From: Beaufortia kweichowensis
Taxonomy: Eukaryota; Chordata; Actinopteri; Cypriniformes; Gastromyzontidae
Direction of reading: 5' to 3'
Length of the DNA: 64,000 bases
NCBI GenBank assembly: GCA_019155185.1
Contig: CM032813.1
Location: 3,700,001-3,764,000, forward strand
The notes under the pieces were generated by a model, which was given only the letters and a program-made list of their open reading frames with translations, was not told the DNA's origin and made no database searches. How positions within the stretch are numbered: position 1 is the stretch's first letter; the number at the start of each line of letters is the position of its first letter. The translations under genes and the position numbers were made by a program. Below, one piece after another: positions 37,211-49,849 of this stretch.

Positions 37211-40200
37211 CTGTAACAAAATTATAAAATCTTATTAGTCACTACCTCAGAAAATGTTCTCCACATATACAGATGAACACATTTCATGAAAGTCTTAAAA
37301 ATACACAGAAAATTAAGAGAGCTTGTTTCACAAAATACAACAGTTAAACTTTTCACAATACACATTCAGTATTACAGCTGCATTATTATTTGCATAGATA
37401 AAGAAATTGTATACCCTCAAGTAGTAAATATTTCCTTTATGTTCCTATTGAATAACACTAACGCTAAACATTAAATAATGAGTACATTCCTATAATTTAA
37501 TAATTGTTAGAGTAACTCAAAAACTAGTTAATTTTGATCAAATATACCCCTACACACCAAAACCATAAAACTCTAAATTATGTTGGAGATTACAGTACTA
37601 CTACTGTTTCCTCCTCTAGAAAACTTCTCAAACCAATAGTCACAATTCTGATATTGTGCAACAACTAATCTTAGAGTAAAGAACATGCTGGTTAGCACCC
37701 AAAATCTTTCACTCTCCTTAAGAACAGGTCTTATGATTTTATTGTTTTTCTAAGAAAACAAGATGTAATATTATTGTATCGGATCTCAGAGTAGATATAA
37801 ATGTCAGCTCTTTGGTTATTGGAATTTTCTACATGCTGGCTTAATTTTACAAGGTTAACTATTAAATGTATGTGTATGTTTTATAGTTGTGACAGTCAAC
37901 TTTCATTTTCAAAACACGCGTTTTGTATGAGACTAAGAAAATCTAAGACATCACCAAGAATGGATTGAGAACATATTTTATTAGAAACTCTTGAAATACA
38001 AGACAATGTGCAGACAGAAAGAAGACAACCCAAATAGAAGTGTACAAACATACAAATATGGAAGAAACACATATTGCAGTATGCTTGACATTGGCCATGT
38101 CTTTTTTTGTAATTTATGAAACAAGCTCTCAATTTACAAAACCAGAATACAAGCACTATAACCATGCTTACCTGTTGTTAACATTAAAACAGATCACATT
38201 TGTATCGTATGAGCATTGTGGAAAAACAATTAATAAATTCTGAAAAATATTCTACATTATTCTAGTAGATGCTTACCTGGTCCATCGAATGGTAAGAGCT
38301 TTGCAGGCAGTGGGTCTTTTGAGCTTAGTGGGATGAGGTAAAGGTCTTTGATGCGTTTGTTGCTGTTAGCCACCACTCCAAACCGCTTACGGCTACTGAA
38401 ATAGGAAAACAGAGACACATACGCTACCTCTTCCTCTTCGGTTGCTGGATGGAAACGAATGAGACAAAGTTCCTGGAAAAACAGAAAGCGCCAATTACTG
38501 TAAAATGAAAGGAATTACAAGTTTTAATAGGGTTGACTATCTAAATTTGTAATTTTCTTAATTTTTTTTATACTTAGTCTCCATACTTTTGACAGTGACG
38601 TCTTTAACTTCCCCACATAATCCCACACTGTGTGTGGTGATATTCTACCACCGATGTGAATGGTATCAGGCAAGTCCTGTAAATAAAGTTAAAGGAGTCG
38701 TTAAATCTTACTTTGTATAATTAATAATTACTTAATAATTATAATAAATAATTTCTTTGTGACTGTTTAATATTAATACTAGAAAGAAAACCTTAGAGAA
38801 CAAACCTCTTTAATATGCTCAAATGATCCAGAAACCATGTAGGCTTTTGTGACAAACTTGGCGACCGTGTGCATGTTAATAAATCCTTTCCACAACATCT
38901 CCTGACCAGACAGGAACAAAGCTGTTTCCCCCTCAGGAGGAGGCTCTGATACATTGCTGAAAACACACATCCCAAAAAAAGTTATAACCAGATCACATTT
39001 TCATTATCATTTCCAGACATTGCACAAATACACATACGCAAGCACACATGCAGTTACTTATCACTGCCCAAATTTAATAAAAACATTCCAGTGTGCAGAC
39101 AATTTATCATTACAATCATAACATTTCTTGCAAAGGACTAATGTCACACCTGGCAGTACTGGATCCATAATACCGCACATCTTGTGAAGATGTTGGTTTT
39201 TGCACCACAGGTCTTGGTAAAGATGCCGGGGCGGGAGGAGGCATTGGCAAAGGACCCTTTGCTTCTACAGTCAGAGGCTCAACAGACAAAGGGATGCTGG
39301 CTGGAAAAGCAGGAACACCAGGACCAACATCAGGACCAGTCTGAGTTAAAGGCACGGATGACCGGTGACCTGCTGTACGAGGATCCCTTCGAGTTATTGT
39401 AACGGAGGAGACGGCAGCAGGGACTGGGGTCTGGATCATTGGCAATAAACTGTTTGGATCCTCCATCGCTGATGTAGACTCAGGCATGGATGTCTCTAGA
39501 CTAGAGTAATGAGAAACCTGGGGATGGTCAGCAGGGGTTTTGGCTGGTCGTGGCTCTGGTTTGGACTTAAAAGTTGGCTCAGGCCTTTTAGGCACGGACG
39601 TTTTGCTTTTTTTAGTAGGCGGTTCATCATCTGCAGACTTCTGACCTGGAAAATTAACATAAGGCGATGTATGCAATGTAAGTAATGAGACAACAAGTGT
39701 AGATGTTCCAAGGCGTTACAATCATCTCATCCTAACGATATGAAATAGTTCTTTTAACATTCTGTCCTAATTTTGATGATTTATTCCCACCTGTACAAAT
39801 CTTGCAATTCAGGTCAAACAGATGAGCCCTGTGCTCTGCTGTCGTGTCTTTCAGCATGCTCCCCAAGATATCAGGTATTGCACTGCTTTTTCCAGTTGAC
39901 ACTGAAGTCTGTGATGTAGAAGCATGTGTGTCTTCCTGAGGGTCCTGCCAAAAAAATAAAAAGAGAACCAAGGAATTAATATTATTTATACATTCACATA
40001 CACCTATAACACATGCACTACAAAGAAGAGACAAATTGGTGATGAAGTTAGAGCAGATATGAGTAGCAAAGCATAGCGAATTACGCATCCAGCAAGCAAA
40101 TGGATAGAAAGGATTATGTTGGGAGGTGTGGAAGAATAGTTTAGGAAAGCCAGAGACCCAGCACTTACAGCAGCAGAAGCCAAGCGGGGAGATTGGGAAG

Positions 40201-43200
40201 TGGCAGGTATACATACATCTCCATCAGACATTGGAGGGGCTTCCTCCATGTCTACATCTGGGGGAACACCGTCATGTCGTGATCCGGTTTTGGAATGTCC
40301 TGACTGAGATCTTGAGTCCTTGTTGGAATAAGTAAACAACTTCAGTAAAGCATACCAATATAGCATTACTCTTGATGCATTTTTCATGCCCGTTTTGATG
40401 TAATTCACCAATAGTTTACCCATTAAAAATGTATTTTTTACCTCAGTGTTCTCAGATTTCCTCCAATCAGACATCTCCTTGGAAAGAAGTTCTTCTGGAC
40501 TCAATCTTACCAGCCTGAAAGGACTAATCTCACCACCAATCACTCGATAGAATAAACCCTGCCACACAGAAAAAAATTAAATCAAGAATCAAAAAGCCTA
40601 TTTAGAGCATTTACAGTTTCTGACACAAAAGCACACAAATTAACTGTACATTAGGGGCCAACCTTGTTTTTAGGGTCCTTCAGGTTGAACATAAGAGATC
40701 TGTACTTGTTCTTGTACTTGTTGTCAGTGTTCATACAAAGGTTAAACATCTCTTTCTCAATGCTGACTGCCAACTTCCCCACTTCACTTTCAGACATGGA
40801 GAGATCATCGCTGTCGCTCACTCTGCGAGACAATCGTGAAAAATTCACACATCTTGGTAATAATTTTGCTGAGCTCAATGGTTACATTTAATCAATTTTA
40901 ATGAAACTCTTCAAAAAGACTCGTGGACGTTTAGTCCATCATGCATGATAAATAATCAAGAATAGCTTAAAAACTTAGACCAGATGATATCATCTCTCAC
41001 CTCTTATACAGGATGTCAGTCAGTGATCGTCTGATGTTGGATCTCATCTGGTTGTTGGGTGGTGGTTGAGAAGAAGCGACAGGTGGAGGGGGTTGGGTCG
41101 GTTTATGCGGCAGGTGCTGGACGGATGAAGCTGTTGACACAGGTGAGGATGGGGTTCTAGAAGATGCAGAGGGACCACCCTCAGCAGACTCCTTCTGCCC
41201 CACCTGTGGCTGTTTTTTAGGGATGGTGAAGGTGCTCTTGCTCACACGGAGTGCTCCAGAGGCATGGTGGCGAGATCCAGGAGGACCTGATGGAGATAAG
41301 ATTGGAATTGGAAGTGGGGGAGGGCCTGGCTTCTTGGCTTTGTTCAGTTTGGCTTGGGGTTGGGGCTGTTTCCTCAGTTCTCTGACATTGCTCAAAGGTG
41401 CTGTACTTGGTTTGCCTTTGGTAGGGGAAGATGCATCAGCCGTTCCTTTTATCCCCTTAGAACCAGGAGACTTCTTTCCACCTTTGAGAGCAACATTTGA
41501 AACAGGGGCTTTCTTGTCCGCAGGTGTCGACTCCTTTTCTGGCTTCACCTCCTCATTGTCCTCCTTTTCTTTGTCTTTATGTGCAGCTGCTGGAAAACAA
41601 ACACATTATGGAATTAGCAACACAATTATAGGAAAATGAATGAAATTGCAGTTGCTAAACTACTGCAGTTGCCTTCATTTAAGAGTTGCGGATGCTTTTA
41701 GTTTAATGTTTTCTATTAACATATTTTAGTACCTTGCCATGATATAGTAAGTGTTAATGGACATAATCAAGACCACCAAGTGAAGTGAAGCAAACAAGCA
41801 GTTTAAGATTAAGATTGACTTTATTTTAGAAAATTTGCTTTTACAAATCATCTTTAAAGTGTTTAAAAGGCACCTGAATAATATATATCTTTATTATTAA
41901 TTTGTATATACATTAATTCAATCTTACAAAATTTCTGTAATTAATGTTAATTACCATATCACCAGAAATCAGTGGCTTTATCCTGAAATAAAAATAAGCC
42001 AAATCTGAAGCAAAATTAGGATCAGTTAAATATTGCTTCATGCTATTCACTTTCATACAAATCTAACACAATTTAACTTCAGATACAAGTAAGACACTTC
42101 AGACTAAAACAGAAAATGTGTACACAATATGCAAACAATAAGAAAAATATTGCACATTTTAAAGAGCATAAAAGGAAAACCAATTATATCAACATTACAG
42201 ACTTTACAAAGGTTAACAGCTTCTTTGGAGAGGAATGTAAATGATCATGCACAGATATTATAAATATGTGCAGCAAGTATTTCAGCCCAGAAATGTAGCT
42301 GCAAAGTGTGTTCTGCAGAAACTGTATCCTTTCAAAAGCATGTCAAGTCTCCTATTTAAAGATAAACCACAGAAAGTGGTTTTATCGAGATGAGAGAATT
42401 GTCAACATTGACAGCAAAAATGACAGCCTAAAACAACATTGTGTACACAAATAAACCATTTATAGGATTCAATCAACAAATTCTTATCCTTGATTTCTAA
42501 ATCAAAGGCATATCTTTCTATGGGTATTCTTGCATAATGACAACTAGCTCTTTCTTATAGTCAACATTCCCACTACAGCATCAAACCAGATTATGTTTAA
42601 GAAGCTCAACATTCAATCTCTGTATCAAATCAACTGCTCTCATCTTTTAACCCGTACACTCAATTTCACAATACACACTATACATTTATAATAGATTCTG
42701 AACAAAGACATCCATATAAGCTTTAAGCTACAATCTGTTTATGTATATACGTAGCTCAACATTTCCGTGTGTGCTGCAATTATGAGGCGTGTGAATTCTG
42801 TCGTTGGTTGCTGTTGGGTGAAATGGTGTCCTCGGCTGTTCTTGAGTGTTCCTCATTATTTCGGCTCACAGACTCTTGGACTTTTCTGAACTTCACAGCT
42901 CTTCTCTCAGGCCGGCTCCAAGAACTGCAGACATCTGATTATACTTTTGTCAAATTATACTGTGACATTTAGCACATGGCTGACAAAGGCCAAAAAGAGG
43001 CAGAGCCATGCCATCCACTGTTGTAATCCAATAAACAGACTTCTCTCACAATTGAAGCACAGGGCCATCAGTGTGTTATCCGTAAATTCACTTTATTTTC
43101 AATGCCACTTTTTTCCATTGGGAGTTTATAAATGCAGTGCATGCAAGTCAAATAATATCAAATTAAAAGCTGTTAGTTTAAAACGTTACACCAAGTAAGA

Positions 43201-46063
43201 GATGTACACTTAGTCAGGGAAGAGGGGCAGGATAAAAAGACACCAAAACCTACCTGTTCAGTAGTACATGTCCCGAAAGGTCAGTACATCTTTCCCCACG
43301 TCGGCAGAGATTGGAGATAAATTTGTAGTTTTCCATACAATGAGATTCTCAATCACACGCTCGCGCACACATACTTTACAGACTTTGTCCAGAAGGTATT
43401 GCAAATGTATATCATGGCAAGGCACTACAGTTTGGACTCATTTCTAGATCATGTAATTTTTGTTAACTTGTTTCTAATAAAATATATTCTGACGTAGATC
43501 AAATACTACGTCCATAGACTAAAATACAATTTTTAATCAAAAATACTTACCATTCTCACATTTTATAAACTTACCTGTTCTGGAACTCGACTAAACTGAT
43601 ACAAGGCACTTTCAATTATGATTTAGCACAGTTACAAGGAAATATGTAGTGTAGGACATTCAGCTTTAAACCTTTCATAATTATCGCTGTGCTAACATTT
43701 TTCAGCACAAATATCCCTTTACAGGCATGTACCGTCAATGATTTCAGTCCAAATTAGACAGAAAAGAACCGTTTTCTCATATATCGCCTAGGCTGCAACA
43801 ATATCACTGTGCTGTTTTCGACAGTTCACTGGTAGAGACAAGTCAATAAAGTGTGGAAAACCCTCAGAGAGATACATACACGCTTTGTTTAACACAGATG
43901 TTGATATGGGTGAAGTCTTTTCTGGCGTAACTGCCATGTAATTATGGTCACTGGACCAGGATGACATGGCTGGTGGAGGTGGATGCTCCTCTGCGTGCTC
44001 GTCTTCATCATCATCCTCTTCCTCAGACGCAGACTCCTCCTCTCCTCCATCCGGGTTCGAAGACCTCCGCTCAGAGCCGCTCTTCTATTAACAGGAGCAC
44101 AAAACACATCATAAGCTCAAATTATACACACATAAATAAAAATATGACATTTATTTACTGCTATTTAAAGAAAATGTGTGTGATTAATGTTAAACATTGC
44201 TACAATTTTCCTATCAGGAATAAAGCCTGATAAAGAATTAAACAAGTCAAAGCATCTGAAAATAAAGCCAGATCTAAATGACCTTGTATGACAAACTGAA
44301 AAGCGAATACTGTACCTGTCTCTCTGACTTATCATGCACCTGAATTAGCAACTTAATAGTTAACTTTAACACCAGTGCAGGTGTTTCATTACAAAACAGT
44401 CAAAGGCAATGTTCAACCATTCAATCTCTATTAATATACGTGATCCTCAAACACTTATGCATGATACCTTATGCGCCACTTTATTTGTGGTCTCTTTCTG
44501 CTGTTTGGACTTGCTCTTCTCCTTCTGTTTGGAGTCTTTTCCATCTGTGGTGATAATCTTCATGGCAGCCGCTGCATGTTTCAGGATGCAGTCGTTTCCA
44601 CAGTACACAGAGTCAGGAAGAGCGTCTCTCTCACAGCCAGGCCCGATGCACTTCGGAAGGGTAGACTTGTCTGTCGTCACCTGCTGAAAATTCAGGGATG
44701 TCACATTTCTGCAGCCACAAGGTTGCGGCAACAAATCTCTATTGCTTGGAATGTCCAAGTCATCTGAATTACAGTAAAAACTGCACAAGTCTTAATATGC
44801 AGATGTGTATTGAACAAAAAAATGCCTCCTGATGTATTTACACAGCGAGCAAAAACTGTCGTTTCTGTAAGGATTGGATCAGCAATTTAAAAAACAACTA
44901 GCCATCCCTACTCATAGATTAGTAAGAATAATGCTAAAAGTAATGATTTCAAATTCTATTTTCATAATATATTTAAAAGGTGGGCTTTAACAACCTTTTT
45001 TAGGTTAACTGTTGAGAAGGCAAGTAGCATTTTAGTATTTTTCTGATTGTAAATCTTGTCATGAACAACCTATTATTAACCAATGTCATAAAATGTTATA
45101 TAAAATTAGATTAGATTGCTTACATAGACATTTAAGTGACAATACTTGTTACAAAACATCCTTATCTTAGTTTAACTTCTCTTAAAGAATCACACTCAAG
45201 AGAACATGAAACCAAATAAAAATTATGAAAGTGTTGTCATAAAAGCTGCGACAATTCCTTTTGTCATAAGTCTAGCGGTCAGAACATCCGTGATTATAAA
45301 TTCATTAAATTCACATTGAAACGGTTTAACACCAAGAAAAAATGTACTACTACATTATACCTATAACATCTTGAAATTATAATTACTTTAGAAATTAGTA
45401 TACAGTAATATAATATTATAACTACATAATATGACTTAATTAGCTTAGAAAGTTCCACAACAGATTTACATTTTAAAAACATTTTACAATTTAAATTTAC
45501 CTTAGGTTTGCAAAAAATGTGGTATAAGAGGTAAATAAAATCCTGTAAGCTATCAAAATTCACACATTGCAGAACAGTATCAAAAACAGCATTACACAAC
45601 AAAGTCAAGTTTGTCAAACCGATGAAACGACAAACAAACAAACAAACAAGCAGCATTGTTTAGACTCATGGTTCATATTGTAACATACCGGTTGGAAAAT
45701 CTTTATTTTCTTTTTGCCACTAGGATTGGCAGCCTTCTCGATTCTGCCCTTGATGCCCAGGTCTTCACCGGTTTTCTCCTCTGTTGCCACTGCGGCAGTG
45801 TTTGATGAACTGGGCTCTGCTTTGCGAGTGCCGGACGCTGGCCGTTTGCCATTCTCTGCAGCTGCCGGAGAGGCTCCGGCCTTACCCATCTGTCCTTTGT
45901 GTGTGCTGCAGTTAGGACAGACATAATCTTCTCCGTTTCTCTCCATCAGTCGACCTCGAGCCTCAGTGATGCCCACGCAGTCGCCATGAAACCATTCCTC
46001 ACAACGATCGCAGCAGATCATGAACCTAAGCAAATGGGTTTAAATAACCAAACACCCTCAAAC

Positions 46064-46117
<54 letters not shown>

Positions 46118-48047
46118 TTATAATGCCAGAAGAATCACCATGTTTTGACAGATCACATGCACTGACATGAAAATTCTAGGTTGATACATAATGTTACACA
46201 GTTGGCTATGGCCAATATCAATTTTCTAGTCCTTGCATTTAAATTGGACTGAATAAGCATCCTTTTAAATGTGAATTTTATAATGGCTTTAAAAGAAATC
46301 TGACAAACCATTAAGTACTGCTTTTAAATTAGTTCATAAATTTAATTAAATTTAATAAGAATTAAATATCAAAAGTCACATAATACTTGTGATCATGAAA
46401 ATCATATATATGAAATCACATTATTACCACAAATCACATTTCAGTCATATTACTGAATTAGGCTTATTATTTCTTACAAGTTTCTTACAAATCTTGCTAT
46501 ACTCGCAGAGCAAACTTGAAGTTTTTCTGTTGCTTGTATTTTTGTAAACCTTGTCAGTCAATTCTTAAATGATACCAAAACAATATAAAAAGTGCAATTT
46601 TGTTAGTTTTCAACACAACAGCAAAAACAACATACTGACATGTTCATCATTAAATAATCCACACAGAATGACATGACATGCTAATCACTTGTGTGCACAT
46701 TTAATAATAACTTTGTCTGCATTATTATTAACATCCACCAAAGACACATACCTTTTATTGTGTTTCTGTCTGCAAATGCAGTATAGTGCATTAGGGTCAT
46801 AGCCATCACTGTCAGATTCACTCGACGATGACTCATCATCATCATCTTCCTCCTCCTCATCTTTGGGAAGCTGTGCTGCTGCTTTGGGCTTAATGTCTTT
46901 ATTAGATTCTTTACTGAATGCTCTTGTGGGAGGACGTCTACTTATGGATTCATCTGAAGACTTCTCTTTATGGTTATCATTCTCTTCCTCTTTTTCAACT
47001 TCTTCCTTCACATCAGTCTCTTGGTCGTCTTCTTTTGATTCCACATCCTTTCCTTCTTCAGCACTGGCAGGAGTCTCTACATGCTCCTCTTTCATCATCT
47101 CACCTTCACCCTCTTCTTCGTTTTCAGAGCTGCCATCATCGCTGATCGAGCCACCGCTTGCTTTAGACTTGGCGGTTCTCCTCGTCCTACCCCGCCCTCT
47201 TTTCCTTTTCACTGGTGAGGCCATCTTGCATTCTTCTGTTTTGGTTTCTGTGCTTCCATCAAAGCTGGCTTCAGAGGCCGTTTCAGCATCAGTCGGGGTC
47301 TGGGACGGAGGATCTCCACCCTCGATCCGTGAGGGACAACTCTTCCTTCCAGATCCTCTTCCTCTTTTGACAGTAACCAGAAACTCTTCCAGTTTATCTG
47401 TGCGCTTTGCCTGCCTGCCGCTGCGACGCACCGGGGCACCCTTTCCTTCTGGAGTCTCCGCAGCCATGTCACCAGGGAATTCCCTCTTAGCGATGGTGGT
47501 TCGCCGAAAGCCCCAAGTCTTTTTAAACTCACGAGAGGACTTGGTGGATTTTTCAGGCTCCTCTATTTTATCTTCATTACCATCACATTGGTCTTTTTGA
47601 TCTTGGATGACTTCTGAGACCGATGTTGATTCTGTGTGTGGGATGTAGCAGAACAAAGTTCATATGCACAATAAAACAATACTGCACTGCAAAATTATAC
47701 AGCATGATGCAAATATTTGATTCTGATCACAATTAAAATCGTGATATGTGCATTTGACAAGCGTGGGTCAAATTGTAGCGTAGGAAATTTTTTAATTTGT
47801 AATGGAACATCACATTGTACAAAGATCATTGAAATATCCCAGAGCATATGTAATTACATAAATTACTAAGTGCCATTTAAGTAAATTCCCTATCAGAATT
47901 TTTGATTTCAGACAATCCCACAGCTCTTGTGAAGAAGTGCATGTGGTGGACTGAGCCATGGGTACCTTGTGAGCTGGTATCCACTGGATCCTGGCTGGGC
48001 TCAGGCTCAGGAGCTTGAACCAGCTCAGGACTCACACTCTCCTCCAT
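33504..48047 (-). CDS. dido1: dido1, death-inducer obliterator 1 (complete, 15 coding exons, about 2,508 aa)
   Basis: A nuclear chromatin reader linking H3K4 methylation to RNA polymerase II transcription; the long human isoform is 2,240 aa. Exons (minus): 48047-47966, 47631-46752, 46025-45689, 44680-44468, 44084-43880, 41589-41001, 40822-40663, 40558-40442, 40318-40169, 39944-39791, 39645-39150, 38956-38806, 38676-38587, 38472-38277, 37210-33504. The total is 7,527 nt, divisible by three. Domains: acidic/basic N-terminus with REFKKTWGFRRTTIAKRE (as in human), C4HC3 PHD finger near 313-365, TFIIS central domain near 755-860, SPOC near 1128-1275, Pro/Gly-rich region about 1810-2175, and an RE/RD/RS-rich tail. 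Short and medium isoforms exist in mammals; alternative ends are not resolved here. Confidence 0.93.
33920..34160. repeat. dido1: 24-bp coding tandem repeat, ten units
   Basis: Ten near-identical 24-bp units encode SREKDRER in the dido1 tail. Identity between units is almost complete, pointing to recent expansion or homogenisation. Confidence 0.95.
38277..38472 (-). CDS. dido1: dido1 coding exon 14 (SPOC domain end)
   Basis: Encodes ELCLIRFHPATEEEEVAYVS through KRIKDLYLIPLSSKDPLPAK, the phospho-CTD binding SPOC fold. Donor CCAG|GTAAGC, phase 1. Confidence 0.92.
38587..38676 (-). CDS. dido1: dido1 coding exon 13 (SPOC domain)
   Basis: 30 codons, DLPDTIHIGGRISPHTVWDY and VGKLKTSLSK. Phase 0 to 0. 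Confidence 0.92.
38806..38956 (-). CDS. dido1: dido1 coding exon 12 (SPOC domain start)
   Basis: Encodes ETALFLSGQEMLWKGFINMH and VAKFVTKAYMVSGSFEHIKE, the first SPOC strands. Phase 2 to 0. Confidence 0.9.
39150..39645 (-). CDS. dido1: dido1 coding exon 11 (pre-SPOC linker)
   Basis: 496 bp encoding KKSKTSVPKRPEP, the ITRRDPRTAGHR block and a Pro-rich stretch. It ends YYGSSTAR just before the SPOC domain. Confidence 0.88.
39791..39944 (-). CDS. dido1: dido1 coding exon 10
   Basis: Encodes IPDILGSMLKDTTAEHRAHL and FDLNCKICTG, a conserved Cys-containing motif of DIDO1/PHF3. The acceptor is TTGGCAG, the donor ACAG|GTGGGA. Confidence 0.88.
40169..40318 (-). CDS. dido1: dido1 coding exon 9
   Basis: 50 codons of low-complexity acidic/Ser-rich linker, bounded by AACAAG and GTAAGTG. 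Phase 0 to 0, so it could be skipped without a frameshift. Confidence 0.82.
40442..40558 (-). CDS. dido1: dido1 coding exon 8 (TFIIS central domain end)
   Basis: 39 codons, GLFYRVIGGEISPFRLVRLS and PEELLSKEMSDWRK, typical C-terminal part of the domain. Phase 0 to 0. Confidence 0.93.
40663..40822 (-). CDS. dido1: dido1 coding exon 7 (TFIIS central domain)
   Basis: Encodes VSDSDDLSMSESEVGKLA and IEKEMFNLCMNTDNKYKNKY followed by RSLMFNLKDPKN, the conserved core shared by TFIIS, PHF3 and DIDO1. Confidence 0.93.
41001..41589 (-). CDS. dido1: dido1 coding exon 6 (linker and start of TFIIS central domain)
   Basis: 589 bp. It encodes a Lys/Pro-rich linker, then NNQMRSNIRRSLTDILYKR, the first helix of the TFIIS central-like domain. 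Tandem acceptor CAGCAG at 41590 allows loss of one Ala. Confidence 0.9.
41590..43879 (-). other. dido1 intron 5 (2.3 kb)
   Basis: AT-rich with no exon or repeat that I can support, although a slightly GC-richer patch lies near 42770-42930. Confidence 0.5.
43880..44084 (-). CDS. dido1: dido1 coding exon 5
   Basis: 205 bp, acceptor GTTAATAG, donor GCGT|GTATGT. It encodes a Glu/Asp-rich segment and SDHNYMAVTPEKTSP. Phase 0 to 1. Confidence 0.82.
44468..44680 (-). CDS. dido1: dido1 coding exon 4 (Cys-rich DIDO/PHF3-type segment)
   Basis: 71 codons, with C-G-P-G-C and YCGNDCILKHA, the small cysteine-rich module between PHD and TFIIS domains in DIDO1. A lysine-rich end follows. The acceptor is tandem CAGCAG, so the exon may start at 44683 or 44680. 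Confidence 0.88.
44684..45688 (-). other. dido1 intron 3
   Basis: AT-rich intron. A short (AAAC)n run lies at about 45631-45650, just past the exon 3 donor. Nothing else is recognised. Confidence 0.5.
45689..46025 (-). CDS. dido1: dido1 coding exon 3 (PHD finger)
   Basis: FMICCDRCEEWFHGDCVGI and YVCPNC complete the C4HC3 zinc ligands. A linker ends KKKIKIFQP at the donor CCG|GTATGT. If unspliced, the frame stops 24 codons later, which could produce a short PHD-only isoform. Confidence 0.93.
46026..46751 (-). other. dido1 intron 2, with TA tract near the acceptor
   Basis: Splits the PHD finger. The TA microsatellite at 46068-46112 lies 40-85 nt upstream of the 3' splice site, where the branch point is expected. 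Confidence 0.6.
46068..46112. repeat. (TA)n microsatellite
   Basis: About 22 TA units beside the acceptor of dido1 coding exon 3. Confidence 0.97.
46752..47631 (-). CDS. dido1: dido1 coding exon 2 (N-terminal region, start of PHD)
   Basis: 880 bp, phase 1 to 2. It contains the conserved REFKKTWGFRRTTIAKRE block, RRSGRQAKRTDKLEEF, basic nuclear-localisation-like KRKRGRGRTRR and long acidic runs. It ends in the first PHD cysteines (ALYCICRQKHNKR). Confidence 0.93.
47966..48047 (-). CDS. dido1: dido1 coding exon 1 (start codon)
   Basis: The exon starts near 48082 after an acceptor TTAATTATAG. The ATG at 48047 opens MEESVSPELVQAPEPEPSQD, and the donor CACAAG|GTACCC leaves phase 1. The short acidic N-terminus differs from human (MDDKGDPSNEEAPK) but occupies the same place. 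Confidence 0.82.
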
Positions 48048-48082
48048 AACAGAGAGACACTACTTTTCACTTTACAGAATAT
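48048..48082 (-). other. dido1: dido1 5' UTR part of coding exon 1
   Basis: Begins after CTTTCTTAATTATAG; there is no upstream ATG in this short part. Confidence 0.6.
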
Positions 48083-48637
48083 CTATAATTAAGAAAGAAG
48101 AAAGATTTAAGGAACAGCACAGCTCCTACATATTATCAGACGTCACCTGGGGCTGTGTGGGTTTCTGTGCATCTAAATCGAGCTCGTTTTGCTTTGGATG
48201 CTCCTAGTATGTGCTCCTAAATGTAAGAGAATTTACACTTACACAATTTGACAGAAGCATCTGGATATCTCAGATCTACTGCGCTCAGCATGATAAGTGA
48301 AACCAAATTTAAGAAGGTGTGAAAATATTCTAAAGTGTATAAGCTGGTTACTTCCTGTAGCTTCTCAAAATACTCTGTGTACCTAAAGCCTCTTGGCTGT
48401 TTTAAATATACTGTAAACCAAGCCTTCAAAGACATTATCTTGATTTGTAAGGGTTTACCCTTAAAAATCAGCCTGTTAAAGGGATTGACTGGAATATTGT
48501 GACTAAAGTTTGTCTGGTCTATAGCAAAAAGATGTCAGCACAATCCTTTTGATGGAAAAAGCTGCATTAATGAGCAGTATCATCATTTGAAAAAAACAAA
48601 AAGTAACTGTGTGACAATAGAGTAGTAAATGCTGCAC

Positions 48638-48695
48638 CTGTTTGTATCAGCTTCTCAAGGTCAGCTGCAATGAAGACCAAGACTGGAATTTGGAT
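48638..48695 (-). other. dido1: possible alternative noncoding exon of dido1
   Basis: 58 bp between a very long pyrimidine tract ending TTTTTTTAG and the donor AAACAG|GTGCAG. It lies between the putative promoters and the ATG exon, so a 5' UTR exon is the likeliest reading. Confidence 0.4.
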
Positions 48696-48977
48696 CTAAA
48701 AAAAGAAAGAAAAAAGAAGAAAGAACATCAATATAAATAGCAGGAATGCTTTGAAGAATGCAAATGTGTGAACATGTCAAGACCAATGTTTTATTGTGAT
48801 CATCTTGGCATTCCAGTCTCTCTCTCTCATCCACTTGTCTCAACACTTTCCAATTGTCTCAACCTTCCTAACAATTAGCATCTGGCATATTAAACACATT
48901 TTTAAAAAATAACAAATACATATTTAACCTTTAAACCTTCGACTGTAAATTGCTTTAACTGAGTTCTCCAACACGTA

Positions 48978-49085
48978 TACATTTACATTTTATGCATGTG
49001 GCAGACGCTTTTATCCAAAGCACATTATACATTATTTCTGAATATGTGCAAATCCTGGGATTGACCCATAACAAGCTAAGAAATG
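48978..49085 (+). repeat. fragment of a common fish dispersed repeat
   Basis: ACATTTTATGCATGTGGCAG, then ACGCTTTTATCCAAAGCACA and AATCCTGGGATTGACCCATA, matches the head and tRNA-like tail motif of a repeat widespread in cyprinids. Confidence 0.6.
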
Positions 49086-49849
49086 TTTTTACATATCCCT
49101 GTATAGAAAGTAGATGTTTCTTTAAGATTTTAATTAAAGAAACTTTGAAAACATTCTACAGTTTTAACCAGAAGCTTTGATCTAAAGCAACTTAATTGCA
49201 TTATAAATGTTTTATGATGTATGACTATTTGTCAAATATAATAATGCATCTACTAAATTCCTCTTAAAAGTTGTAGTAAATAACGCTTCCACTTTGCAAG
49301 GCATTTCATACATCTCATACAAGTATATGACAGACATTGGGGTTATACGGTGACCGCTATCATCTCTCAACACATTTGTTTGGAGCATATGTGTAGTGGG
49401 GTTTACATAAACTATTCTCTCAATCAACAATATTATTATTAACAAACATTATTACAGACAGCGCTGAACATGACACATTTGAATGGAAATGTGTTTAAAT
49501 ACTTAAAACCGCGATCGAGCCCATTCACTTAGTTCATGATTTATAAAGCTATTTTGCCTGATATCATTAATAAAAAGCTTCTTAACACACATCCAAATAT
49601 AAATTAAACCAACAGTTAAAAAGATTAATATATAAAACGTACATGATGTTGGAGAACTTTGGCATGGCCGCCCGCAGGATAAAGTGTCATAGTAACACTC
49701 GTACATGACAACAAATGACAGTGAAGTATTTTAAAGTAACCAACTTGCACAACAATTTCGAAATAAAGCGTCTAAAAGATACAATGTCAAATAAACGTGT
49801 TTAAAAAATGCTTTTTGGTGTGAATATGGAGCGACAATAACGCGTCTGT

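Noticed and set aside
40004..40567. 187-codon minus-strand ORF as a single protein
   Set aside because: It reads through two dido1 introns; splice sites at 40442 and 40318 split it into exons with conserved TFIIS-domain sequence.
44684..45656. Extra exon from the 120-codon minus-strand ORF
   Set aside because: AT-rich, low-complexity intronic frame without splice sites.
46863..47600. 245-codon plus-strand ORF opposite dido1 exon 2
   Set aside because: Antisense shadow of Glu/Lys-rich codons (read as Ser/Leu/Phe).
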